This document shows positions 50,234 through 58,502 of a stretch of 64,000 nucleotides of DNA, in pieces (position 1 is the stretch's first letter; each line of letters opens with the position of its first letter). This DNA is from Mycolicibacterium peregrinum. Lineage in GTDB: Bacteria > Actinomycetota > Actinomycetes > Mycobacteriales > Mycobacteriaceae. A program made the translations under genes and the position numbers. The stretch is from positions 1-64,000 of the forward strand of contig NZ_LZSY01000171.1 in assembly GCF_001665625.1 (NCBI RefSeq), written 5' to 3'. The notes beneath the pieces were generated by a model, which saw nothing but the letters and a program-made list of their open reading frames with translations, searched no databases and was not told where the DNA came from.

Positions 50234-51286
50234 CTACTGACACACCTCTGAATGCGTGTAGCCGAAGATGTTCGCTTCGTGGCTGCGGATCTTGAGGGTG
50301 AAGTTGCACAGGTACAGGCTGACGAACCCGCCGTAGCTGGAGGTCCGGTTGATGGCATCGCCGAACTCCGGCAGCCGGGTCAGCAGCTTGGTGAATTCCT
50401 CGGTGTTGGGCTGCCAGGTCTGCAGCATGGAATTGAGATTGGTGATGGTGTCTCCGTAGGCGGCGCTGGAGTTGTTGACCGTGTTGGCCAGGGTGGCCAG
50501 CACGGCGTTGCCCTGGTCGATGAGCATCTCGAACTGCCGGTCACCGGAGGTCACCGCCGCGCTGAGCCGGTTGAGTCCGGTGAGCATCTGCTCCAGCTGC
50601 GGTTGTCGGGTGTTCATCGTGCGCATCAACGTCGACATGTTGTCGATGAGCTGGGTGAATATCCCCGCGTTGTTGGTCAAACTCGATGTCATGGCGGCGA
50701 TCTGGGTGAGCAGTGTCGTCAGGGTCTGGGCCTGGCCACTGAACGTCTCGACGAATCCCCGGGTCAACGTGTTGACCTGTTCGGGGGCCAGCGCGTCGAA
50801 CAGCGGCTTGAATCCGTTGAGCAGTGCGGTCAGATCGACCGCCGGCGAGGTCTGGGCCAGGGGGATCACGCCCCCGGCGGCCAGTCGGGCCGGCGGTTCG
50901 TCGGTGGAGACGTCCATAATGGCTCCGCCCGGATCGGACAGTGCCACATAACGGGCACCGAGCATGTCGCCATAACGCACCGCGGCGGTGACGTTGCTGG
51001 TCAGGGTGAAGTCAGAGTTGACCTCGATGTCGACGTCGGCCCGGCTGGTGCCGTCGGTGTTGGGGGCGAACCGGATCGAGTCCACCCGTCCGATCCGAAT
51101 GCCGTTCATGGTCACCGGGTTTCCGACGTTGAGTCCCTCGACGCTGCTGAACTGTGCCTGGTAGGTGACGGTGCTACCGCGCACCGGCACCGACAGGGTG
51201 TTGATCACCAGCACCGCGCTGAGCACCCCGGCCGTGCTGAAGCCGCCGAGCTTGACCCACGACTGCCACCGTCCGTTCCGGTTCAT
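50234..51286 (-). CDS. mceB: MCE-family protein MceB
   Basis: The protein has 350 residues. N-terminal helix (WVKLGGFSTAGVLSAVLVIN), MCE domain (AQFSSVEGLNVGNPVTMNGI, RIGRVDSIRFAPN), helical domain with repeated Gln/Leu/Thr segments, and a C-terminal tail. It overlaps the mceA stop by ATGA and abuts mceC. Component of the lipid-import hexamer. Confidence 0.92.
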   Translation of the reverse strand: MNRNGRWQSWVKLGGFSTAGVLSAVLVINTLSVPVRGSTVTYQAQFSSVEGLNVGNPVTMNGIRIGRVDSIRFAPNTDGTSRADVDIEVNSDFTLTSNVTAAVRYGDMLGARYVALSDPGGAIMDVSTDEPPARLAAGGVIPLAQTSPAVDLTALLNGFKPLFDALAPEQVNTLTRGFVETFSGQAQTLTTLLTQIAAMTSSLTNNAGIFTQLIDNMSTLMRTMNTRQPQLEQMLTGLNRLSAAVTSGDRQFEMLIDQGNAVLATLANTVNNSSAAYGDTITNLNSMLQTWQPNTEEFTKLLTRLPEFGDAINRTSSYGGFVSLYLCNFTLKIRSHEANIFGYTHSEVCQ

Positions 51287-52704
51287 GAGACCTGCACTTC
51301 CGTGCCGCGTACCAGCGGGCCCAGCATCAGTACCGTGGCGATGTTCGGTTGCGTCGAGGGGCCGCCGGCCGGGGGCACGAGTTCGTCCTGCAGCACTGCC
51401 AGGGCGTGGGCCTGGCCGTCGGCGTCGACGACCGCGGACGCCGGTGCCGCGGCGACTGCCTCGGCGGGAAGCGGTTCCGTCGGTATCGGCGCGGACTGCG
51501 GCAACCCGGGTCCCGGCGGCAGATACGAGTGCGTCGGCAGGTGCGGAGCCGGGGCCGTGAACGGCGTGACCGGAAGGTCGGCGGCCGGGCGGGCCAGCAC
51601 GTCGGCGGGCTGATCCGGAACCTGGCCCGACGGAGCCGATTCGGCGCAGCGGGCACCTTGGGTGGCCCCGTAGACCGGACAGTCCTGCATCGAGTACGGC
51701 ATCGGTCCGGCGAAGGTCGCCACGGCGGTGATGTTGAACTTGCCCGTCGCGAACACCTTGGCGCCGGCCTCACCGAACGACTGCGCGCCGGCCAGGGTGT
51801 CGACCAACCCCAGCGGCTGGGCGGCCGTGGTCGCCATGATCTTGCCTGCCGCATCCACCACGGTGATCAACTGCTCGCGGTGATCGGCCATGAACGAGGT
51901 GAGCACCGAGGAGAACCGGGCGAAACCGTCGATGGTCGAAGCGAACTCCTTCTGGTCGTCGACCATCCGGTTGGACACCGACGTCGCCGCCGACAGCGTC
52001 GAGATGATGTCGGGGGTGGCGGTGTTCAGCGAGGCCATGACGTCCCGGAATTGCGGTGTGGTGTCGAGGAATCGCACCAGTGACGGCGTCAGCACCTGCG
52101 CGCTGGCGCTCAGATTGTCGATCGTGGAACCCAGTTCGGTACCGCGGTTGCGCAGCGACTGGCTGATCGCGGTCAGGGCCGTCTGCATGCGCTCGGGCTT
52201 GATCTGTGAGAACAGGTCGACGATCTTGGTGAACACGTCGTAGAGGGCCATCGCATCGGGGCTGTCGTCGATCGACACGGTGTCGCCGGCCTTCAGGCCC
52301 GTCGCGGACCGGTTGCCTTTCGGGTCGACGAGTTGCAGGTAGATGTCGCCGAAGAAGGTGCGGGGCACGATCCGCGCGACGGCCGAGGACGGGATGATGC
52401 CGAGGCTGTCGGGCTCGATCGCCAGTCTGACCCGGGACGTGTGGGTGCCCGACTCGATCTCGGCGATGCGCCCGACGTTCACGCCGTGGTAGCGCACCGG
52501 GGATCCGCCGGTGATGAGTCCGGCCGACACCGGAACGCCCACGAACACATCGGCGCTGCGTTCAAGATGCCCCGATGCCCGGGCCACCAGCACCGACGCC
52601 ACTACTACCGCCACGGTGGCGGCGGCGAGGCCGCGCAGGGCCTGTCGGGCTCGGCTGGGTTCCGAATACCTGCGTCGCCTGCCGAATCGTTTGAGGCGCT
52701 TCAC
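51283..52704 (-). CDS. mceA: MCE-family protein MceA
   Basis: The protein has 473 residues, the longest of the six. A basic N-terminus (KRLKRFGRRRRY) precedes a helix (LRGLAAATVAVVVASVLVA). The MCE domain holds PVSAGLITGGSPVRYHGVNV and VGRIAEIESG. The C-terminal ~110 residues are Pro/Ala rich (PTHSYLPPGPGLPQ), as in other MceA subunits. GTG at 52704 overlaps the yrbEB stop (GTGA). First MCE subunit of the operon. Which numbered mce locus this is cannot be decided from this window. Confidence 0.93.
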   Translation of the reverse strand: MKRLKRFGRRRRYSEPSRARQALRGLAAATVAVVVASVLVARASGHLERSADVFVGVPVSAGLITGGSPVRYHGVNVGRIAEIESGTHTSRVRLAIEPDSLGIIPSSAVARIVPRTFFGDIYLQLVDPKGNRSATGLKAGDTVSIDDSPDAMALYDVFTKIVDLFSQIKPERMQTALTAISQSLRNRGTELGSTIDNLSASAQVLTPSLVRFLDTTPQFRDVMASLNTATPDIISTLSAATSVSNRMVDDQKEFASTIDGFARFSSVLTSFMADHREQLITVVDAAGKIMATTAAQPLGLVDTLAGAQSFGEAGAKVFATGKFNITAVATFAGPMPYSMQDCPVYGATQGARCAESAPSGQVPDQPADVLARPAADLPVTPFTAPAPHLPTHSYLPPGPGLPQSAPIPTEPLPAEAVAAAPASAVVDADGQAHALAVLQDELVPPAGGPSTQPNIATVLMLGPLVRGTEVQVS

Positions 52705-53558
52705 ATTCCCATCCCGGGGATCTCGGGGACCAGGCCCCACAGCGCGAAGGTGAGCAGCACGTCGAGGATGCCGACCGCCAGGATCGCGGTGCGCAGGGCC
52801 CGGCCGGCGGCCTGCCCCACCCCGGCGGGTCCGCCCGAGGCGAAGTAGCCGTAGGTGCAGTGCACCAGGGCGACGACGATCGCGAAGACGACGGCCTTGA
52901 TCCCGGAATAGAGCAGGTCCCGGGGTCCGAGGGCCAGGTGGAAGAAGTAGTCATAGGTACCGGGGGAGGCGCCGTTGAAGATCACCACCACGGTCCGGGT
53001 GGACAGGTAGCTGGCCAGCAGGCCGATCATGTAGATCGGGATGACGCAGACCACCGAGGCCAGCACGCGGGTGCCGACCAGGTAGGGGATCGACCGTAGT
53101 GCCATGGCATCGAGCGCGTCGATCTCGTCAGAGATCCGCATGGCCCCGATCTGCGCGGTGAAGCCCGTCCCGACCTTGGCGGCCAACGCGATTGCCACCA
53201 CGACCGGCGCCAGCTCGCGGGTGTTGGCGATCGCGGCCAGCATGCCCGACAGGGTGTTCATCCCGACCAGGTCCAGGCCGCGCTGGGTCTCGACGCCCAG
53301 CATCATCGCCGCGGCCAGCGACATCGCGAACACGATGCCGATGGTGCCGCCGCCGGAGAGCAGGGAGCTGGTGCCGAAGGTGACCTCGCCGATCTGGCCG
53401 AGGGTGTGCTTGCGGTAGCGCACCAGTGCATACGGCAGTGAACCGAGGACCTTGGCGTAGAACGTGACGTGCTGACCGGCGACCGCCAGCGCGTCGTACC
53501 CGGCGACTGCGGGTCGCGAGATCCGGTGCAGGGCAGCGCTGCTGGAAAGGGCGGTCAT
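52701..53558 (-). CDS. yrbEB: YrbEB (MlaE-type) permease subunit of the Mce system
   Basis: This 285-residue protein has about five to six membrane helices. The MlaE/YrbE signature region is present: TRELAPVVVAIALAAKVGTG and GAMRISDEIDALDAMALRS (the coupling EExDA-type helix), ending in a conserved VPEIPGMGM. It is the second permease of the ABC-type importer whose ATPase (MceG) is encoded elsewhere. The very long frame upstream of 53558 is only overlap with yrbEA. ATGA junction with yrbEA. Confidence 0.94.
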   Translation of the reverse strand: MTALSSSAALHRISRPAVAGYDALAVAGQHVTFYAKVLGSLPYALVRYRKHTLGQIGEVTFGTSSLLSGGGTIGIVFAMSLAAAMMLGVETQRGLDLVGMNTLSGMLAAIANTRELAPVVVAIALAAKVGTGFTAQIGAMRISDEIDALDAMALRSIPYLVGTRVLASVVCVIPIYMIGLLASYLSTRTVVVIFNGASPGTYDYFFHLALGPRDLLYSGIKAVVFAIVVALVHCTYGYFASGGPAGVGQAAGRALRTAILAVGILDVLLTFALWGLVPEIPGMGM

Positions 53559-54367
53559 CGGTAACTGCCCACGGCCGGAACCACCACGGTGTACAGCGCG
53601 GACATGGTCGTGTTCAGGATGAAGACCAGGGCGAAGGCCAGCACCACGGCTTCGTTCACCGCGTTGGCCACGCCGCCGGCGCCGCCCTTGGTGTGCAGGC
53701 CCTTGAAGGTGGCCACCAGGGTTGCGGTGAGGCCGAAAACAGCCGACTTGATCAGTGCCATAACGAAATCCGATACCTGGCCGTACTGACTGAATGTGGC
53801 CAGGAACGTTCCGGCGGGCAGGTGCTGCACGCTGATGTGGTACAGGTAGCACGCCATCACGCCGCCGAAGGTGACGATCGAGCACAGGGCCAGGGCCACG
53901 ATGACGGCGGCGACCAGGCGCGGTGCGACGAGGCGCTCGATCACGTCGAGACCCATGACCTCCATCGCGTCGATCTCCTCGCGGATGGTGCGCGATCCCA
54001 GGTCCGTGCAGATCGCCGAACCGGCCACGCCGGCCATCATCAGCGCGCACACCAGGGCCGCGGCCTGGCCGACGATGATGAACGCCACCACGGCGCCCGA
54101 GTATCCGCCGGCGCCGATGCGCCCGGCCAGCTCGCCGACCGACACGGCGATGAACACCCCGATCGGCATCATCAACAGCAGCGCCGGGCCGGTGCACACC
54201 CGGCCGATGAACAGGGTCTGGTTGACGACTTCGTCGAGCACCAGGCGTCGGCGCACCACCGCGGTGACGACGCTGACCAGCGCCTGCACCGAGAAGCCGA
54301 GCACGTAGCCGCCCTGGACCAGGACGTCCCGAACGGGGCCCTTGGACGCCGGTAGCTCGTAGGTCAT
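53555..54367 (-). CDS. yrbEA: YrbEA (MlaE-type) permease subunit of the Mce system
   Basis: The protein has 270 residues. MlaE-type signature in IGRVCTGPALLLMMPIGVFI and the coupling helix RTIREEIDAMEVMGLDVIER, followed by APRLVAAVIVALALCS. It is the first gene of the yrbE-mce operon; the ATG at 54367 follows a GAAGGAA motif. The operon reads yrbEA, yrbEB, mceA to mceF, then an Mce-associated protein. All junctions overlap or abut apart from short gaps of up to 6 bp within the mce genes. Confidence 0.94.
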   Translation of the reverse strand: MTYELPASKGPVRDVLVQGGYVLGFSVQALVSVVTAVVRRRLVLDEVVNQTLFIGRVCTGPALLLMMPIGVFIAVSVGELAGRIGAGGYSGAVVAFIIVGQAAALVCALMMAGVAGSAICTDLGSRTIREEIDAMEVMGLDVIERLVAPRLVAAVIVALALCSIVTFGGVMACYLYHISVQHLPAGTFLATFSQYGQVSDFVMALIKSAVFGLTATLVATFKGLHTKGGAGGVANAVNEAVVLAFALVFILNTTMSALYTVVVPAVGSYR

Positions 54368-54684
54368 CGAGTTCCTTCCCCGCTTGTCGTGGCATGCGCG
54401 GGGCCGACCGGTGACCACCGGCTGTGCTGGAGCACGTTTCGACCCCCCGGTCGTCTGTGGAGCATGTCACATTTCGGGACGCGTTCGCAAGAATTAAGTG
54501 AATGGTCATTCTCGAGTCGCGAGGGCCTGTCTTGTGAGGTCTCGAACGGTGAGAGGCCCGAGTTTGTGATCAAGAGATCGCCTTACTGTCGCGTGAATTC
54601 AACTCGGCGTGTCGGACGGGGCCCGCAGCAGAATCACGATTAACTTAGCGCCCACAGGGGTTGCCGAACTGAGGCGGTGTCGGT
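54368..54684. other. 317-bp divergent intergenic region (mce operon / FAD protein)
   Basis: No gene is supported here. The region is less GC-rich than its surroundings between about 54490 and 54515. It must hold the promoters of the mce operon (minus) and the Tat-exported FAD protein (plus). The only clear structure is the palindrome at 54500-54511; weaker GGGCCT/AGGCCC arms occur near 54530-54565. Confidence 0.6.
54500..54511. promoter_or_regulatory. Palindrome upstream of the mce operon, candidate operator
   Basis: GAATGGTCATTC has 5-bp arms around a 2-bp centre and sits in the most AT-rich part of the intergenic region, about 135 bp before yrbEA. The GAATG/CATTC form resembles operators of TetR- or GntR-type lipid regulators. 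No regulator gene is adjacent. Confidence 0.35.
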
Positions 54685-56469
54685 ATGTCGGGTGGGGTTG
54701 GGGAACGTCACATATCGCGGAGGTCATTTCTGGCCGGAACGGCCACGGCCGGCGTGGCCGCGGCGGCGCTGAGCAGGCCGACAACCGCGCACGCCGCACC
54801 GGGTTCCACGGTCGCGATCTTCGGTGCCGGGGTGGCAGGCCTGACCGCCGCGCATGAATTGGCGGAGCGCGGGTACCGGGTCACGGTGTTCGAGCGAAAA
54901 GCGTTGGGTGGCAAGGCTCGGTCGATTCCGGCGCCGTCCCCGTCGGGCAGCCCGCTGCCGGCTGAGCACGGCTTCCGGTTCTTCCCCGGCTTCTACCGCA
55001 ATGTCACCGACACGATGCGGCGCATTCCTTTTGCCGGCAACACTTTCGGTGTCTGGCAGAACCTGACCCGGGCCACGTCGTATCTGCACTCGGGGTTGGG
55101 CCGGGCGGATCTGACGATCCCACTGCCGTTTCCGATCCCGACCCTGCCCAATCCCATCACCCCCAAGGCCTTCACCGAGTCGGTGGCCGCGGTGTTCCAG
55201 ACGTTGTTCCGGTTGCCGCCGTTGGAGGCGGTGTACGCCGCGCAGAAACTCGCGGTCTACGTCACCAGCTGCGACGAGCGCAAGCTCGGCCAGTGGGACA
55301 ACATGACCTGGGAGAAATTCATCGGGGCGGACCACAAGAGCAAGGAGTACAACCGCTACCTGGCCGACGGCATCATCCGGAACCTGGCCGCGTCCAAGTC
55401 CAAGGACGCCAGCGCCCATTCGATCGGGCTGGTCGGCGAGGCCTCGGTGTGGTCGATCCTGCTGCTGGGCAACGACATCGACAACAAGGGATTCGACCGG
55501 GTGCTCAACGGCCCCACCAGCACCCAGTGGATCGATCCCTGGGTGGCCCATCTGCAGTCGCTCGGGGTGACGTTCCGGCTCGGGCAGGCACTGGCGCGGC
55601 TGACTCCCAACGGCAGGCACATCGCATCGGCCACGGTGGTGGACGGCAACGGGGTGGCCCAACCGGTGGTCGCCGACTGGTACATCTCCGCCGTGCCGTG
55701 CGAAAAACTCGCGGCGGTGCTGACTCCCGACGTGATCGCCGCCGATCCCAAGCTGGCGTCGGTGGCGGCGTTGCGCACCGAGTGGATGAACGGTCTGATG
55801 TTCTTCCTGCGCGAGCGCGTCGACGTCACCAAGGGGCATGTCAACTACGTCGACTCCGGGTGGGGGCTCACCTCGATCAGCGAGGCCCAGTTCTGGAAGC
55901 GGCCACTGACGACCTACGGGGACGGCACAGTCAAAGACTGTCTGTCGGCGATCATCTCGGACTGGAGCACGCAGGGAAACTTCAACGGGCTCAGCGCCAG
56001 GCAGTGCACGCCGCCGCAGATCGCCGCCGAGGCCTGGGCGCAGATCAAGGCCCATCTCAACGACACCAGCATCGTGGTGACGGATCAGATGGTGCATTCA
56101 TGGTTTCTCGACCCGTCGATCATCGACTCGGGCACGCCCAATGTGCGCAACGACGAACCGCTGTTCATCCAGGACCCCGGGTCGTGGGCGCGCCGGCCGG
56201 AGGCCGTCACCGGGATCGACAACCTGTTCCTGGCCGGTGAGTGGATCAAGACCGACCAGAACGTCACCACGATGGAGGGTGCCAACGAAGGCGGCCGCTA
56301 CGCCGCCAACGGCGTGCTGCTCGCCTCGGGTTACGCGGGTCCGAAGGCCAACGTTCTCGGGCTGTTCCAGGCACCGTGGTGGGCGCCGTTCAAGGCCGCC
56401 GACAAGGCGCGATATCGGGCCAGGCTGCCCCACGCGTTCGACATCGCCGACACCCGCTGGCCGACCTGA
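54685..56469 (+). CDS. Tat-exported FAD-dependent oxidoreductase
   Basis: The protein has 594 residues. A twin-arginine signal is present (SRRSFLAGTATAGV, then a hydrophobic Ala-rich stretch ending at TAHA). The FAD-binding motif follows at once: VAIFGAGVAGLTAAHELAER near residue 43. The C-terminal NLFLAGEWIKTDQNVTTMEG is the usual second FAD contact of amine-oxidase/phytoene-desaturase-type enzymes. Export of a folded FAD protein implies Tat transport. It resembles hydroxysqualene dehydroxylase-like and carotenoid-desaturase-like proteins, but the substrate is unknown. It is divergent from the mce operon, so a lipid substrate is plausible. Confidence 0.88.
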   Translation: MSGGVGERHISRRSFLAGTATAGVAAAALSRPTTAHAAPGSTVAIFGAGVAGLTAAHELAERGYRVTVFERKALGGKARSIPAPSPSGSPLPAEHGFRFFPGFYRNVTDTMRRIPFAGNTFGVWQNLTRATSYLHSGLGRADLTIPLPFPIPTLPNPITPKAFTESVAAVFQTLFRLPPLEAVYAAQKLAVYVTSCDERKLGQWDNMTWEKFIGADHKSKEYNRYLADGIIRNLAASKSKDASAHSIGLVGEASVWSILLLGNDIDNKGFDRVLNGPTSTQWIDPWVAHLQSLGVTFRLGQALARLTPNGRHIASATVVDGNGVAQPVVADWYISAVPCEKLAAVLTPDVIAADPKLASVAALRTEWMNGLMFFLRERVDVTKGHVNYVDSGWGLTSISEAQFWKRPLTTYGDGTVKDCLSAIISDWSTQGNFNGLSARQCTPPQIAAEAWAQIKAHLNDTSIVVTDQMVHSWFLDPSIIDSGTPNVRNDEPLFIQDPGSWARRPEAVTGIDNLFLAGEWIKTDQNVTTMEGANEGGRYAANGVLLASGYAGPKANVLGLFQAPWWAPFKAADKARYRARLPHAFDIADTRWPT

Positions 56470-56478
56470 CCCCCTTAC

Positions 56479-56493
56479 TGAAAACAATTCTCA
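56479..56493. promoter_or_regulatory. Zur/Fur-type box upstream of the CobW-like gene
   Basis: TGAAAACAATTCTCA is an imperfect 15-bp dyad resembling the TGAAAAtnATTTTCA-like pattern of mycobacterial Zur (FurB) sites. It lies 5' of the -10 hexamer at positions -34 to -20 relative to the likely start, a blocking position for a repressor. The downstream CxCC GTPase belongs to a family often controlled by zinc. Confidence 0.5.
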
Positions 56494-56500
56494 ATAAACC

Positions 56501-56506
56501 TACGAT
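56501..56506 (+). promoter_or_regulatory. -10 hexamer of a probable leaderless CobW-like gene promoter
   Basis: TACGAT lies 6 nt before the GTG at 56513. Together with the upstream Zur-like box this forms a compact regulated promoter. Confidence 0.5.
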
Positions 56507-56512
56507 GGCTCG

Positions 56513-57457
56513 GTGACGTCGTCCACCGGATCGGTACCCGTGCTGGCGGTCGCCGGGCATCTCGGCTCGGGCAAGACCACGCTGCTCAACCATCTGCTGC
56601 GCAACAGCCGCGGCGTCCGGATCGGTGCGCTGGTCAACGACTTCGGCGCGGTCAACATCGACGCCATGCTGGTGGCGGGGCAGGTCGATGCGATGGCGTC
56701 GCTGTCCAACGGTTGTATCTGCTGTGCGGTCGACGGCGAGGAAGTCGGCGAGATGCTGGGCAAGCTCGCGGCGGTCAAACCGCGGCTGGATCTCATCGTC
56801 GTGGAGGCCAGCGGGGTTGCCGAACCGGCTTCACTGGCCCGCACCATCGTCACCGTCGACGATCCCCGCTTCCATTACGCCGGCCTGGTTCTGGTCCTCG
56901 ACGGCCTGCAACCCGACCTGAGTCACGGGCTGCCGGTCGCCGATCTGGTGGTGCTCAACAAGGCGTCCTCATGCACCGACGTCGACGGCCTGCTCGCACA
57001 GATCCGCCAGTTCAGTCCCCGGGTTCCGGTGCTGCCCACCGACTTCGCCCGCATCGACCCCGAGCTGCTGATCGACCCGCCGGAGCGGACGCCGCAGGCT
57101 CAGCTGTCCTTCGACGAGCTGTTGCACGACGAGCACGATCACTACCATCCTGAATATCAGAGCGTCGATTTCCGCACCGATGCCGCGGTCAACCCACGCC
57201 TGTTCATGGAGTTTCTGCGGGACCGCCCCGCTGGTCTCTACCGCGTCAAGGGCTTCGTCGACTTCGGCGTCCAGCGCTTCCTGCTGCAGCTGGTCGGCAG
57301 CTCGCTGCGTTTCGAGAAGCGGCGGGCGAGCGGCACCGAGTTGGTGCTGATCGGCACCGGGATGGACCCGTCGGCGCTGCGGGCCGGCCTCGAGCGGTGC
57401 ACCAGCGAGCCGGCCGACGAGAACGCGATGCTCGGGGTGCTCAAGTACGTGGTGTAG
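56513..57457 (+). CDS. COG0523/CobW-family GTPase (putative zinc metallochaperone)
   Basis: The protein has 314 residues. P-loop VAGHLGSGKTTLLNHLL; the metal-binding CxCC motif LSNGCICCAVDGEE near residue 65; Walker B-like VVEASGVAEP. The usual NKxD guanine motif appears as NKAS (VVLNKASSCTDVDG), a deviation. A short His-rich stretch, HDEHDHYHPEYQ near residue 205, could bind metal, and the CobW C-terminal domain follows. These GTPases deliver metals, often zinc under limitation. GTG start, leaderless-type promoter and a Zur-like box fit zinc control. Confidence 0.87.
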   Translation: MTSSTGSVPVLAVAGHLGSGKTTLLNHLLRNSRGVRIGALVNDFGAVNIDAMLVAGQVDAMASLSNGCICCAVDGEEVGEMLGKLAAVKPRLDLIVVEASGVAEPASLARTIVTVDDPRFHYAGLVLVLDGLQPDLSHGLPVADLVVLNKASSCTDVDGLLAQIRQFSPRVPVLPTDFARIDPELLIDPPERTPQAQLSFDELLHDEHDHYHPEYQSVDFRTDAAVNPRLFMEFLRDRPAGLYRVKGFVDFGVQRFLLQLVGSSLRFEKRRASGTELVLIGTGMDPSALRAGLERCTSEPADENAMLGVLKYVV

Positions 57458-57518
57458 CCGGCGGCGGCGGTTGTCCGTCCGGTTATCCTGGCCGCTCACC
57501 CGAATTCAAGGAGCCGCA

Positions 57519-57800
57519 TTGTTCAAGGTCAACGAGTACTTCGGCGGCGACGTCGCATCGATCGCCTTCACCACGCCGGAGGGAAACGCGACCGTGGGCG
57601 TCATGGCCGTCGGCGAGTACGAGTTCGGCACTTCCCAGCTCGAGATCATGAAGGTGGTTTCTGGCGCGCTGACCGTCAAGTTGCCCGGCAGCGAGCAGTG
57701 GGAAACCTTCGCGGCCGGAACACAATTCACCGTGCCCGCCGACAGCAAGTTCCAGGTCCGCGTCGAGGCGGAGACCGCCTACCTGTGTGAGTACCGCTGA
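57519..57800 (+). CDS. ppnP: Pyrimidine/purine nucleoside phosphorylase (PpnP, DUF1255)
   Basis: The protein has 93 residues, a single cupin domain of the PpnP family: NEYFGGDVASIAF at the N-terminus, TVGVMAVGEYEFGTSQ and QLEIMKVVSGALTVKLPG in the middle, and FQVRVEAETAYLCEYR at the end. PpnP phosphorolyses several nucleosides to base and ribose 1-phosphate. The start is TTG; AAGGAG lies 6 nt upstream, which decides it. It follows the CobW-like gene by 61 bp. Confidence 0.93.
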   Translation: MFKVNEYFGGDVASIAFTTPEGNATVGVMAVGEYEFGTSQLEIMKVVSGALTVKLPGSEQWETFAAGTQFTVPADSKFQVRVEAETAYLCEYR

Positions 57801-57819
57801 CGCGGATTCACTCGGCCGC

Positions 57820-58146
57820 TCATCCGGTGCGGCCGCGGAATCTGCTGTGCAGCCTCTGCTTTGATACGCCGAGGACCCTGCCGATCTGTGCCCACGACAA
57901 TCCGGCCCGGCGGCCGGCAAGGATCGCCCGTTCATAGCGAGCCTGGGCCCGGGCGAGATCGTCGCGGGCAAGTCCCAGTGCGTGCACGCGTGTCCCGATC
58001 GACAGGTCCCAGACAGCTTCGGCTGGGTTGTCGGGTGCAACGGGTTTGTGTGCGGCCATCTCCCGCTCAAGCTGCTCCTGCGAGCGTCGGAAGTACTCCT
58101 TCAGCTCAGGATCGTTCGCCCACCACGGCTCGCTCGTGTCTCCCAT
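57820..58146 (-). CDS. Small helix-turn-helix protein
   Basis: The protein has 108 residues. Residues 1-35 are charged and helical (SEPWWANDPELKEYFRRSQE), the middle is a helical stretch (GLARDDLARAQARYERAI), and the C-terminus is a helix-turn-helix, AGLSWAQIGRVLGVSKQRLH then SRFRGR. It resembles small actinobacterial regulators of unknown function. The ATG at 58146 was chosen; the frame continues upstream to 58413 through two 31-residue repeats made by the 93-bp tandem DNA repeat, so a 197-residue form is possible but less likely. It may bind the repeated dyads in its own promoter region. Confidence 0.75.
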   Translation of the reverse strand: MGDTSEPWWANDPELKEYFRRSQEQLEREMAAHKPVAPDNPAEAVWDLSIGTRVHALGLARDDLARAQARYERAILAGRRAGLSWAQIGRVLGVSKQRLHSRFRGRTG

Positions 58147-58193
58147 GGCCGGAGTATGCCGAGCAGTGGGGACATCTTTCCCGCCCGTGCGAA

Positions 58194-58487
58194 CGTCAAG
58201 TTTTTTGACGATCGTGGTGGGCACTACGTGTGGAGGGGGAGGCCCGGCTGTGGTTGCTTCTCCGGCCGACACGTCTAGAGCAACTTCGTCAAATTTTTTG
58301 ACGTTCTTGGTGGGCACCATGTGTGGAGGGGGAGGCCCGGCTGTGGTTGCTTCTCCGGCCGACACGTCTAGAGCAACTTCGTCAAACTTTTTGACGATCT
58401 TGGCGGGCACCATGTGGAGGGGGAGGCCCCGCTGTGGTTGCTTCTCCGGCCCACACGTCTAAAGCAACTTCGTCAAACTTTTTGACG
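58194..58487. repeat. 93-bp tandem repeat array with four evenly spaced dyads
   Basis: Three direct repeats of 93, 93 and 91 bp occupy the 356-bp divergent gap between the HTH gene and tspO. Each unit boundary carries a dyad CGTCAA-n5-TTGACG (58194-58210, 58287-58303, 58380-58396, 58471-58487; the last three are CGTCAAA/TTTGACG-like). Within each unit, GGTTGCT and AGCAAC form a second dyad. The last unit has a 2-bp deletion. Copies are nearly identical, pointing to recent duplication or gene conversion. The dyads look like regulator binding sites. Confidence 0.85.
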
Positions 58488-58502
58488 GCGGGCAATCCGG
58501 GT

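Noticed and set aside
52701..54509. 602-codon frame covering yrbEB and the region of yrbEA
   Set aside because: Only the last 285 codons match the YrbE family; the upstream part is yrbEA read in the wrong frame.
57820..58413. 197-residue form of the HTH protein with two 31-residue repeats
   Set aside because: The extension comes only from the DNA repeat array; a normal ATG at 58146 starts the conserved part. It is kept as an alternative in the gene entry.
58194..58487. CRISPR array
   Set aside because: Units are contiguous 93-bp direct repeats with no unique spacers and no cas genes nearby.
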